A stretch of DNA of 64,000 bases from Calliopsis andreniformis (taxonomy: Eukaryota; Arthropoda; Insecta; Hymenoptera; Andrenidae): contig NW_027480593.1 of assembly GCF_051401765.1 (NCBI RefSeq), forward strand, positions 124,001-188,000, written 5' to 3'. The stretch's first letter is position 1; the number at the start of each line of letters is the position of its first letter. This document shows, one piece after another, positions 1 through 12,404 of the stretch. A model generated the notes under the pieces. The model was not told the origin of the DNA. It did no database searches and saw only the letters and a list, made by a program, of their open reading frames with translations. A program made the position numbers and the translations under genes.

Positions 1-1175
1 TTGAAGATTGAGGATTGAGGATTGAGGACTGAGGATTGAAGATTGAGTATTGAGGATTGAAGATTGAGGATTGAGGATTGAAGATTGAGTGTTGAGGATT
101 GAAGCCGGACGATTCAGTATTGAGAATTGAGGATAGATGGTTGAGTATTGAGGATTGAATGTTGAGGGTCGTGTGTTGAATATTGAGGATTGAGGATTTC
201 AGGATTGAAGATTGAGTATTGAGGATTGAGGATTGAGGATTGAGCATTGAGGATTGAAGTTTGAGGACTGAGGATTGAGGATTGAGGATTGAGGATTGAG
301 GATTGATGATTGAGGATTGAAGATTGAGTATTGATGATTGAATATTGAGGATTGAGGATTGATAGTTGAGGATTGAGGACGAGGACTGACGGTTGAGGAT
401 TGATGTATGAGCATTGAGGATTGAGGTTTGAGGACTGAGGATTGAGGATTGAAGATTGAGGATTGCGGATTGAGGATTGACGATTGAGGACTGAGAATTG
501 AGGATTGAGAATTGAGCATTGAGGATTTAAGATTGAGGACTGGGGATTGAGGATTGAGGATTGAGAATGTGGGCTGAGGTTTGAGGATTGATGTTTGAGT
601 ATTGAATCCTGAGAATTCAGGATATTCTATTGAGTACTGAGAATTGAGGATTGATGGTTGAGTATTGAGGATTGAGGATTGAGGATAGAGGATTGATTAT
701 TGAAGATTGAGTATTGTTGATTGAGGATTGATGATTCAGGATTGAGGATTGAGGATTGTGGATTGAGTATTCAAGATTGAGGATTGATGATTGAGGATTG
801 AGGATTGAGGATTGAGGATTGAGGATTGAGGATTGAAGACTGAGTATTGAGGATTGAAGATTGATGAATGAGGATTTATGATTGAGGATTGACGATGAGG
901 GCTGGGGATTGAGGGTTGAGGTTTGAGGACTGAGGACTGAGGATTGAGGATTGAGAATTGAGGATGTAGGATTGAGGATTGACGATTGAGGATTGGGTAT
1001 TGATGATTGAAGAATGAGGATTGACGATTGAGGATTGAGGATTGAGGACTGAAGATTGAGTATTGAGTATTAAAGGTTGATGATTGAGGATTGAGGATTG
1101 TGGATTGAGGATTGAGGGTTGAGGATTGAAGATTGAGGACTGAGGATTGAGAATTGAGAATTGAGGATGAGGACT
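1..1175. repeat. Segmental duplicate of 11230-12404 (offset 11229)
   Basis: Position 1 aligns with 11230, and box A at 613 aligns with 11842. The GAGGATGAGG landmark at 1163 aligns with 12392, so the offset is constant across the segment. Only scattered substitutions are visible, for example GGATAGATGG near 131 against GGATTGATGG in the partner. The window starts inside this duplication, so its left edge is unknown. The same block continues at offset 5356 to about 16585-17146. Confidence 0.85.
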
Positions 1176-1272
1176 GAGGGTTGAGGATTGAGGATTGAGG
1201 AATGAGGATTGAGGATTGAGGACTGAGGATTGAGGATTGAGGATTGAGGATTGAGTTATGAAGATTGAGTAT

Positions 1273-4200
1273 TCATGACTGATGATTGAGGATTGAGGAT
1301 TGAGGATTGAGGATTGAGGATTGAAGATTGAGTATTGATGATTGAGGATTGAGGATTGAGGATTGAGGATTGAGGATTGAGGATTGAAGATTGAGGTTTG
1401 GGGATTGAGGATTGAGAATTGAGAATTTAGAATAGAAGATTGAGTATTGAGGATTGAAGATTGAGGTTTGAGGATTGAGGATTGAGGATGGAGGATGAGG
1501 GCTGAGAGTTGAGGATTGAGTATTGAGGATTGAGGATTGAGGATTGAAGATTGAGTATTGAGGATTGAAGATTGAGGATTGAGGATTGAAGATTGAGTGT
1601 TGAGGATTGAAGACTGATGATTGAGTATTGAGGATCGAGGATTGATGGTTGAGTATTGAGGATTGAAGGTTGAGGGTTGTGTGTTGAATATTGAGGATTG
1701 AGGATTTCAGGATTGAGGATTTAGGATTGAAGATTGAGTATTGAGGATTGAAGATTGATGATTGCGGATTGAGGGTTGAGGATTGAGGACTGAGGATTGA
1801 GGATTGGGGATTGAGCATTGAGGATTTAAGGTTGAGGACTGGGGATTGAGGATTGAAGATTGAGGATTAACGATTGTGGATTGGGGATTGGGAATCTAGG
1901 ATTGGAGATTGATTATTGAGGATTGAAGATTGAGGATTGAGGATTGAGGATTGAGAAGTGAGAGCTCAGGATGAGGACTGAGGGTTGAGGATTGAGGATT
2001 GAAAATTGAGGATTGAGGATTGAGGACTGAGGATTGAGGATTGAGGATTGAGGATGAAGGCTGACGGTTGAGGATTGATGTTTGAGGTCTGACGACTGCG
2101 GATTGAGGATTGAGAATTGAGGATTGAGGATTGACGATCGAAGATTGAGGATTGGGTATTGAGGATTGAAGAATGAGGATCGAGGATTGAGGATTGGGGA
2201 TTGAGGATTGAAGATTGAGTGTTGAGGATTGAGGATTGAAGATTGAGGATTGAGGATTGAAGATTGAGTATTGTGGAGTGAGGATTGAGGATTGCGGATT
2301 GAGGATTGAGAATTGAGGATTGAGGACTAAGGACTGAAGATTGAGGATTGGGTATTGAGGATTGAAGAATGAGGATTGGGGATTGAGTATTGGGGATTGA
2401 GTATTGAAGATTGAGTGTTGAGGATTGAAGACTGACGATTGAGTATTGAGGATTGAGGATTGAGGATTGAGGATTGAGAATTGAAGATTGAGTGTTGAGG
2501 ATTGAAGATTGAGGATTGAGGATTGAGGATTGAGGATTGAGGGTTGAGTGATGAGAATTGATGTTTTTGGATAGAGATTTGAAGATTCCAGATTGAGTAT
2601 TGAGTATTGAAGACTGTGAATTGATGATATTCTATTGAGGACTGAGGATTGGCAACTGATTGTTGAGGACTGAGGGCTGAAGAATGAGGATTCAAGGTTG
2701 AGGATTCAGGATTCAGGATTGAGGTTTGAGGACAGACGATTGAGGATTGAGGATTGAGGATTGGAGATTGAAGACTGAGGATTGAGAATTGAGGGGTTGT
2801 GGATTGAGGACGAGGACTGAGGGTTGAGCATTGACGTTTGATGTATGAAGATTGAGGATTGAGGATTGAGAATTGAGGATCGAGGATTGAGGATTGAAGA
2901 TTGAGGATTGAGGATTGAGGACAGAGCATTGAAGATTGAGTATTGAGGATTGAAGATTGAGGATTGAGGATTGAAGATTGAGTGTTGAGGATTGTAGCCG
3001 GACGATTGAGTATTGAGAATTGAGGATTGATGGTTGAGTATTGAGGATTGAATGTTGAGGGTCGTGTGTTGAATATTGAGGATTGAGGATTTCAGGATTG
3101 AGGATTGAGGATTGAAGATTGAGTATTGAGGATTGAAGATTGAGGATTGCGGATTGAGGAATGAGGATTGAGGATTGAGGATTGAAGATTGAAGATTGAG
3201 TGCTGAGGGCTCAGTGATGAGAATTGATGTTTGTGGATTGAGATTTGAAGATTGAAGGTTGGGGATTGAGTATTGAAAACTGTGAATTGAGGATATTCTA
3301 TTGAGGATGGAGGATTGACAATTGATTGTTGCGGACTGAGGGATGAAGATTGAGGATTCAGGATTGAGAATTCGGAATTGAGATTTGAGGGCTGAGGATA
3401 GAGTCTTGAGGATTGAGGATTGAGGATTGACGCTTGAGGATAGAGGATTGATGGTGGAAGATTGAAGAGAGAGAACTGAGTGTTGAGGATTGAGTGTTGA
3501 GAATTGATGTTTGAGGATTGAGATTTGATCATTGAATATTGTGGATTGAGTATTGAGACATGAGAATTCAGGATATTCTATTGAGTATTGAGAATTGAGT
3601 ATTGGTGGTTGAGTATTGAGGATTGACGGTTGAGGGTTGTGTGTTGAGTATTGAGGATTGAGGATTGAGGATTGAGGATTGAGGATTGAGGATTGAGGAT
3701 TGAAGATTGAGTATTGAGGATTGAAGATTGAGGATTGAGGATTGAGGATTGAGGATTGAGGATTGAAGATTGAGGATTCGGGATTGAGGATTGACGATTG
3801 AGGATTTAGTATTGAGGACTGAGAATTGAGGATTGAGAATTGAAGATTGTGTATTGAGGATTGAAGATTGAGGATTGAGGATTGAGGATTGATGATTGAG
3901 GACTCAGTGTTGAGGGTTGAGTGATGAGAATTGATGTTTGTGGATTGAGATTTGAAAATTGAAGATTGGGTATTGAGTGTTGAAAACTGTGAATTGAGGA
4001 TATTCTATTGAGGATTGAGGATTGACAATAGATTGTTGAGGACTGAGGGTTGGAGATTGAGGATTCAGGATTGAGGATTCGGAATTGAGGTTTGAAGACA
4101 GAGGATTGAGGGTTGAGGATTGAGGACTGAATATTGAGGATTGAGGATTGAGGATTGAGGATGGAGGACGAGGACTGAGGGTTGAGGTTTGCGTGATGAC

Positions 4201-7200
4201 AATAGATGTTTGTGGATGGAGACTTGAAGATTGAACATTGAGGGTTGAGTATTGAAGATTGGGGATCGATGACTGAGGATTGAGGATTGAGAATTGAGGA
4301 TTGAGGATTGAGGATTGAAGATTGAGTATTGAGGATTGAAGATCGAGTATTGCGGATTGAGGATTGACGATTGAGGATTGAGGAATGAGCATTGAGGATT
4401 GCAGATTGAGGATTGAGGATTGAGGATTGAGGATTGATGAGTGAGGATTGAGGATTGAGGATTGAGGATTGAGGATTGAGAATTGAAGATTGAGTATTGA
4501 GGATTGAAGATTTAGGATTGAGGATTGAGGATTGACGATTGAGGACTGAGTGTTGAGGGTTGAGTGATGAGAATTGATGTTTGTGGATGGAGACTTGAAG
4601 ATTGAAGATTGAGGATTGAGTATTGAAAACTGAGAATTCAGGATATTCTATTGAGTATTGACAATTGAGGATTGATGACTGAGTATTGAGGATTGATGGT
4701 TGAGGGTTGTGTATTGAATATTTAGGATTGAGGATTGGGGATTGAGGATTGAGGATTGAGGATTGAAAATTGAGTATTGATGATTGAAGGTTGAGGACTG
4801 AGGATTGAGGGTTGAGGATTGAGGACGAGGACTGACGGTTGAGGATTGAGGTTTGAATATTGAGGATTGAGGATTGAGGACTGAGGATTGAGGAGTGAGG
4901 ATTGAAGATTGAGGACTGAGTGTTGGGGGTTGAGTGATGAGCATTGATGTTTGTGGATTGAGATTTGAAAATTGAAGATTGGGGATTGAGTCTTGAAAAC
5001 TGTGAATTGAGGATATTCTATTGAGGATTGAGGATTGACAATATATTGTTGCGGACTGAGGGATGGAGATTGAGGATTCAGGATTGAGGATTCGGAATTG
5101 AGGTTTGAAGACTGAGGATTGAGGGTTGAGTGTTGAGGATTGAAGATTGAGGATTGAGGATTGAGGATTGAGGATGGAGGACGAGGACTGAGGGTTGAGG
5201 GTTGAGTGATGAGAATAGATGTTTGTGGATGTAGACTTGAAGATTGAACATTGAGGATTGAGTATTGAAGATTGAGGATTGATGACTGAGGATTGAAGAT
5301 TGAGGACTGAGTGTTGAGGGTTGAGTGATGAGAATTGATGTTTGTGGATGGAGGGTTGAAGATTGAAGATTCAGGATTGAGTATTGAAAACTGAGAATCC
5401 AGGATATTCTATTGAGTATTGATAATTGAGGATTGATGGTTGAGTATTGAGGATTGAAGGTTGAGGGTTGTGTGTTGAATATTGAGGATTGAGGATTTCA
5501 GGATTGAGGATTGAGGATTGAAGATTGAGTATTGAGGATTGAAGAATGAGGATTGCGGATTGAGGAATGAGGATTGAGGGCAGAGTGTTGAGGGTTGAGT
5601 GATGAGAATTGATGTTTGTGGATGGAGACTTGAAGATTGAAGGTTGAGGATTGAGTATTGAAAACTGAGAATTCAGGATATTCTATTGAGTATTGAGAAT
5701 TGAGGATTGATGGTTGAGTATTGAGGATTGAAGGTTGAGGGTTGTGTGTTGAATATTGAGGATTGAGGATTTCAGGATTGAGGATTGAGGATTGAAGATT
5801 GAGTATTGAGGATTGAAGATTGAGGATTGCGGATTGAGGAATGAGGATTGAGGATTGAGGATTGAAGATTGATGATTGACGATTGAGGATTGAGGATTGA
5901 GGATTGAGAAATGAGGATTGAGGATTGAGGATTGAAGATTGAGCATTGAGTACTGAAGCCTGACGATTGAGGATTGAGAATTGGAGATTGAGGATTGATG
6001 ATTCAGGATTGAAGGTTGAGTATTGAGGATTGAAGATTGAGGATTGAGGATTGAATATTGATGATTGAGGATTGAGGATTGAAGATTGAGAATTCGGGAT
6101 TGAGGATTGTGGGTTGAAGATTGAGTATTGAGGATTGAAGGTTGAGGATTAAGGATTGAGGATTGAGGATTGAGGATTGAGGATTGAGTATTAGGGATTG
6201 AAGATTGAGGATTGAGGATTGAGGATTGAGGATGGAGGATGACGGCTGAGGGTTGAGGATTGAGGTTTGAGTATTGAACCCTGAGAATTCAGGATATTCT
6301 ATTGAGTATTGAGAAATGAGGATTGATGGTTGAGTATTGAGGATTGAGGATTTAGGATTGAGTATTGAGTATTGAAGATTGAGGATTGATTACTGAGGAT
6401 TGAGGATGAGGGCTGAGGGTCGAGGATTGTGGTTTGAGGACTGAGGACTGAGGATTGAGAATTGAGAATTGAGGATTGTGGATTGAGGATTGAAGATTGA
6501 GGATTGGGCGTTGAGGATTGAAGAATGAGGATTGAGGATAGAGGATTGAGGATTGAGGATTGAAGATTGAGGATTGAGGATTGAGGATTGAAGATAGAGG
6601 ATTGAGGATTGGGGATTGAGAGTTGAGAATTGAAGATGAGGACTGAGGGTTGAGGATTGAGGTTTGAGGAACGAGGATTGGGGATTGAGGATTGAGGACT
6701 GAGGATTGACGATTGAGTATTGAAGATTGATGATTGATCACTGAGGATTGAGGATTGAGGATTGAGGATTGAGGATTGAGGATTGAGGATTGAGGATTGA
6801 GGATTGAGGATTGAGGATTGAAGATTGAGTATAGAGGATTGAATATTGAGGATTGAGGATTGAGGATTGGGGATTGAGGATGAGGGCGGAGGGTTGAGGG
6901 TTGAGGTTCGAGCATTGAATCCTGAAAATTCAGGATATTCTATTGAGTATTGAGAATTGAGTATTGATGGTTGGGTATTGAGGATTGAGGATTGAGGATT
7001 GAGGATTGAGGACGAGGGCTGAGGATTGAGGATTGAGGTTTGTGGACTGAGGACTGACGATTGAGAGTCGAGAATTGAGGATTGAGGATTGAGGATTGAA
7101 GATTGAGGATTGTGTATTGAAGATTGAGGATTGATGATTGACGATTGAGGATTGAGGATTGAGGATTGAGAAATGAGGATTGAGGATTGAGGATTGAAGA

Positions 7201-7650
7201 TTGAGTATTGAGTACTGAAGCCTGACGATTGAGGATTGAGAATTGGAGATTGAGGATTGATGATTCAGGATTGAAGGTTGAGTATTGAGGATTGAAGATT
7301 GAGGATTGAGGATTGAATATTGATGATTGAGGATTGAGGATTGAAGATTGAGAATTCGGGATTGAGGATTGTGGGTTGAAGATTGAGTATTGAGGATTGA
7401 AGGTTGAGGATTAAGGATTGAGGATTGAGGATTGAGGATTGAGGATTGAGTATTAGGGATTGAAGGTTGAGGATTGAGGATTGAGGATTGAGGATGGAGG
7501 ATGACGGCTGAGGGTTGAGGATTGAGGTTTGAGTATTGAACCCTGAGAATTCAGGATATTCTACTGAGTATTGAGAAATGAGGATTGATGGTTGAGTATT
7601 GAGGATTGAGGATTTAGGATTGAGTATTGAGTATTGAAGATTGAGGGTTG
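1273..7650. repeat. Dispersed block, copy 1 (partner about 16.9-23.35 kb)
   Basis: From about 1.3 to 2.14 kb the block is colinear with about 16.9-17.77 kb (offset about 15620), including the CTAGG box at 1894. From about 2.25 to 7.65 kb it is colinear with 17.94-23.35 kb (offset 15688 rising to 15702). Box A copies at 3564, 4634, 5395, 5669, 6285, 6926 and 7547 each recur exactly 15702 bp downstream. The two stretches are separated by a mosaic segment of unequal length. The small offset change of 14 bp corresponds to two heptamers. Confidence 0.85.
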
Positions 7651-10600
7651 ATTACTGAGGATTGAGGATTGAGGGTTGAGGATTGAGGATTGTGTATTGA
7701 AGATTGAGGATTGATGGTTGAGGATTGAGGATTGAGGATTGAGGATTGAGGAATGAGGATTGACGATTGAGGATTGAAGATTGAGTATTGAGTACTGAAG
7801 CCTGACGATTGAGGATTGAGAATTGAGAATTGAGGATTGAGGATTGAGAATTGAAGATTGAGTATTGAGGATTGAAGATTGAGGATTGAGGATTGAGGAT
7901 TGAGGATTGAGGAATGAGGATTGAGGATTGAGAATTGAGAATTGAGGATGAGGACTGAGGGTTGATGATTGAGGAATGAGGATTTAGGATTGAGGGTTGA
8001 AGATTGAGTATTGAGTACTGAAGCCTGACGATTGAGGGTTGAGAATTGGGGATTGAGGATTGATGATTCAGGATTGAAGGTTGAGTATTGAGGATTGGAG
8101 ATTGAGGATTGAGGATTGAATATTGAGGATTGAGGATTGAGGATTGAGGATTGAGAATTCGGGATTGAGGATTGAGGGTTGAAGATTGAGTATTGAGGAT
8201 TGAAGGTTGAGGATTGAGGATTGAGGATTGAGGATTGAGGATTGAGGATTGAGTATTGGGGATTGAAGATTGAGGATTGAGGATTGAGGATTGAGGTTTG
8301 AGGATTGAGGATTGAAGATTGAGTATTGGGGATTGAAGATTGAGGATTGATGATTCAGGATTGAGGATGGAGAATGAGGGCTGTGGGCTGAGGGTTGAGG
8401 ATTGAGGTTTGAGTACTGAACCGTGAGAATTCAGGATATTCTATTGAATATTGAGAATTGAGGATTGATGGTTGAGTATTGAGGATTGAGGATTGAGGAT
8501 TGAGGATTGAGGATTGAGTATTGAAGATTGAGGATTAATGATTGAGGATTCAGGATTGAGGGTTGAGTATTGAGGATTGAGTATTGAAGATTGAGTATTC
8601 ATGATTGAGGATTGAGGATTGTGGATTGAGTATTGAGGAATGAGGATTGAGGATTAAGGATTGAAGATTGAGTATTGAGTACTGAAGCCTGACGATTGAG
8701 GATTGAGAATTGAGGATTGAGGATTGAGGATTGAGGATTGAAGATTGAGTATTGTGGATTGAAGATCGAGGATTGAGTATTGAGGATTGAGGATTGAGGA
8801 TTGAGCGTTGAGGATTGAGCATTGAGGATTGAAGATTGAGGATTGGGTATTGAGGATAGAAGAACGAGGATTGAGGACTGATGATTGAGGATTGAGGATT
8901 GTAGACTGAGTATTGGGGATTGAATATTGAGGATTGAGGATTGAGGTTTGAGTATTGAGAATTGGGGATTGAGGATTGAGGGTTGAAGATTGAGTATTGA
9001 GGATTGAAGGTTGAGGATTGAGGATTGAGGATTGAGGATTGGCGATAGAAGATTGAGGATTGGGGATGGAGGATTGACGTTTGAGGATTGAGTATTGAGG
9101 ATTGAGAATTGAGGATTGAGTATTGCAGATTGAGTATTGAGGATTGAAGATTGAGGATTGAGGGTTGAGTATTGAGGAGTGAGGATGAGGGCCGAGGGCT
9201 GAGGATTGAGGTTTGAGGCTTGAGGACTGAGGATTGAGGATTGAGAATTGAGGATTGAGGATTGAGGATTGAAGATTGAGGATTGGGCGTTGAGGATTGA
9301 AGAATGAGGATTGAGGATTGAGGATTGAGGATTGAGGATTGAGGATGGAGGCTGACGGTTGAGGATTGATGTTTGAGGTCTGAGGACTGCGGATTGAGGA
9401 TTGAGAATTGAGGATTGAGGATTGAGGATCGAAGATTGAGTGTTGAGGTTTGAAGATTGAGGATTGAGGATTGAAGATTGAGTGTTGAGGATTGAAGACT
9501 GACGATTGAGTATTGAGAATTGAGGATTGATAGTTGAGTATTGAGGATTGTAGTTTGAGGGTTGTGTGTTGAATATTGAGGATTGAGGATTTCAGGATTG
9601 AGGATTGAGGATTGAAGATTGAGTATTGTGGAGTGAGGATTGAGGATTGCGGATTGAGGATTGAGAATTGAGGATTGAGGACAGAGGACTGAAGATTGAG
9701 GATTGGGTATTGAGGATTGAAGAATGAGGATTGGGGATTGAGTATTGGGGATTGAGTATTGAAGATTGAGTGTTGAGGATTGAAGACTGACGATTGAGTA
9801 TTGAGGATTGAGGATTGAGGATTGAGGATTGAGAATTGAAGATTGAGTGTTGAGGATTGAAGATTGAGGATTGAGGATTGAGGATTGAGGATTGAGGATT
9901 GAGGATTGAGGGTTGAGTGATGAGAATTGATGTTTTTGGATAGAGATTTGAAGATTCCAGATTGAGTATTGAGTATTGAAGACTGTGAATTGATGATATT
10001 CTATTGAGGACTGAGGATTGGCAACTGATTGTTGAGGACTGAGGGCTGAAGAATGAGGATTCAAGGTTGAGGATTCAGGATTCAGGATTGAGGTTTGAGG
10101 ACAGACGATTGAGGATTGAGGATTGAGGATTGGAGATTGAAGACTGAGGATTGAGAATTGAGGGGTTGTGGATTGAGGACGAGGACTGAGGGTTGAGCAT
10201 TGACGTTTGATGTATGAAGATTGAGGATTGAGGATTGAGAATTGAGGATCGAGGATTGAGGATTGAAGATTGAGGATTGAGGATTGAGGACTGAGGATTG
10301 AAGATTGAGTATTGAGGATTGAAGATTGAGGATTGAGGATTGAAGATTGAGTGTTGAGGATTGTAGCCGGACGATTGAGTATTGAGAATTGAGGATTGAT
10401 GGTTGAGTATTGAGGATTGAATGTTGAGGGTCGTGTGTTGAATATTGAGGATTGAGGATTTCAGGATTGAGGATTGAGGATTGAAGATTGAGTATTGAGG
10501 ATTGAAGATTGAGGATTGCGGATTGAGGAATGAGGATTGAGGATTGAGGATTGAAGATTGAAGATTGAGTGCTGAGGGCTCAGTGATGAGAATTGATGTT

Positions 10601-12404
10601 TGTGGATTGAGATTTGAAGATTGAAGGTTGGGGATTGAGTATTGAAAACTGTGAATTGAGGATATTCTATTGAGGATGGAGGATTGACAATTGATTGTTG
10701 CGGACTGAGGGATGAAGATGGAGGATTCAGGATTGAGAATTCGGAATTGAGATTTGAGGGCTGAGGATAGAGTCTTGAGGATTGAGGATTGAGGATTGAC
10801 GCTTGAGGATAGAGGATTGATGGTGGAAGATTGAAGAGAGAGGACTGAGTGTTGAGGATTGAGTGTTGAGAATTGATGTTTGAGGATTGAGATTTGATCA
10901 TTGAATATTGTGGATTGAGTATTGAGACATGAGAATTCAGGATATTCTATTGAGTATTGAGAATTGAGTATTGGTGGTTGAGTATTGAGGATTGACGGTT
11001 GAGGGTTGTGTGTTGAGTATTGAGGATTGAGGATTGAGGATTGAGGATTGAGGATTGAGGATTGAGGATTGAAGATTGAGTATTGAGGATTGAAGATTGA
11101 GGATTGAGGATTGAGGATTGAGGATTGAGGATTGAAGATTGAGGATTCGGGATTGAGGATTGACGATTGAGGATTTAGTATTGAGGACTGAGAATTGAGG
11201 ATTGAGAATTGAAGATTGTGTATTGAGGATTGAAGATTGAGGATTGAGGATTGAGGACTGAGGATTGAAGATTGAGTATTGAGGATTGAAGATTGAGGAT
11301 TGAGGATTGAAGATTGAGTGTTGAGGATTGAAGCCGGACGATTCAGTATTGAGAATTGAGGATTGATGGTTGAGTATTGAGGATTGAATGTTGAGGGTCG
11401 TGTGTTGAATATTGAGGATTGAGGATTTCAGGATTGAAGATTGAGTATTGAGGATTGAGGATTGAGGATTGAGCATTGAGGATTGAAGTTTGAGGACTGA
11501 GGATTGAGGATTGAGGATTGAGGATTGAGGATTGATGATTGAGGATTGAAGATTGAGTATTGATGATTGAATATTGAGGATTGAGGATTGATAGTTGAGG
11601 ATTGAGGACGAGGACTGACGGTTGAGGATTGATGTATGAGGATTGAGGATTGAGGTTTGAGGACTGAGGATTGAGGATTGAAGATTGAGGATTGCGGATT
11701 GAGGATTGACGATTGAGGACTGAGAATTGAGGATTGAGAATTGAGCATTGAGGATTTAAGATTGAGGACTGGGGATTGAGGATTGAGGATTGAGAATGTG
11801 GGCTGAGGTTTGAGGATTGATGTTTGAGTATTGAATCCTGAGAATTCAGGATATTCTATTGTGTACTGAGAATTGAGGATTGATGGTTGAGTATTGAGGA
11901 TTGAGGATTGAGGATAGAGGATTGATTATTGAAGATTGAGTATTGTTGATTGAGGATTGATGATTCAGGATTGAGGATTGAGGATTGTGGATTGAGTATT
12001 CAAGATTGAGGATTGATGATTGAGGATTGAGGATTGAGGATTGAGGATTGAGGATTGAGGATTGAAGACTGAGTATTGAGGATTGAAGATTGATGAATGA
12101 GGATTTATGATTGAGGATTGACGATGAGGGCTGGGGATTGAGGGTTGAGGTTTGAGGACTGAGGACTGAGGATTGAGGATTGAGAATTGAGGATGTAGGA
12201 TTGAGGATTGACGATTGAGGATTGGGTATTGATGATTGAAGAATGACGATTGACGATTGAGGATTGAGGATTGAGGACTGAAGATTGAGTATTGAGTATT
12301 AAAGGTTGATGATTGAGGATTGAGGATTGTGGATTGAGGATTGAGGGTTGAGGATTGAAGATTGAGGACTGAGGATTGAGAATTGAGAATTGAGGATGAG
12401 GACT
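7049..12404. repeat. 5356-bp tandem unit, copy 1
   Basis: GGACTGACGATTGAGAGTCG at 7051 reappears at 12407. Box A copies at 7547, 8427 and 10933 reappear 5356 bp later at 12903, 13783 and 16289. Copies differ by isolated substitutions, for instance GTTGAGTATTG near 8473 against GTTGGGTATTG near 13829. The left part of the block (about 7.05-9.33 kb) is also shared with 24.0-26.31 kb at offset about 16970. Confidence 0.88.

Noticed and set aside
601..640. Box A as a promoter or origin
   Set aside because: The AT-rich GATATTC core and short palindrome are suggestive only. There is no associated gene, and the copies follow the duplication pattern.
2549..2740. Box B as an inserted SINE or transposon remnant
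   Set aside because: Its parts keep the 7-nt register of the array, there are no terminal repeats, target-site duplications or poly-A tail, and it can be read as point-mutated heptamers.
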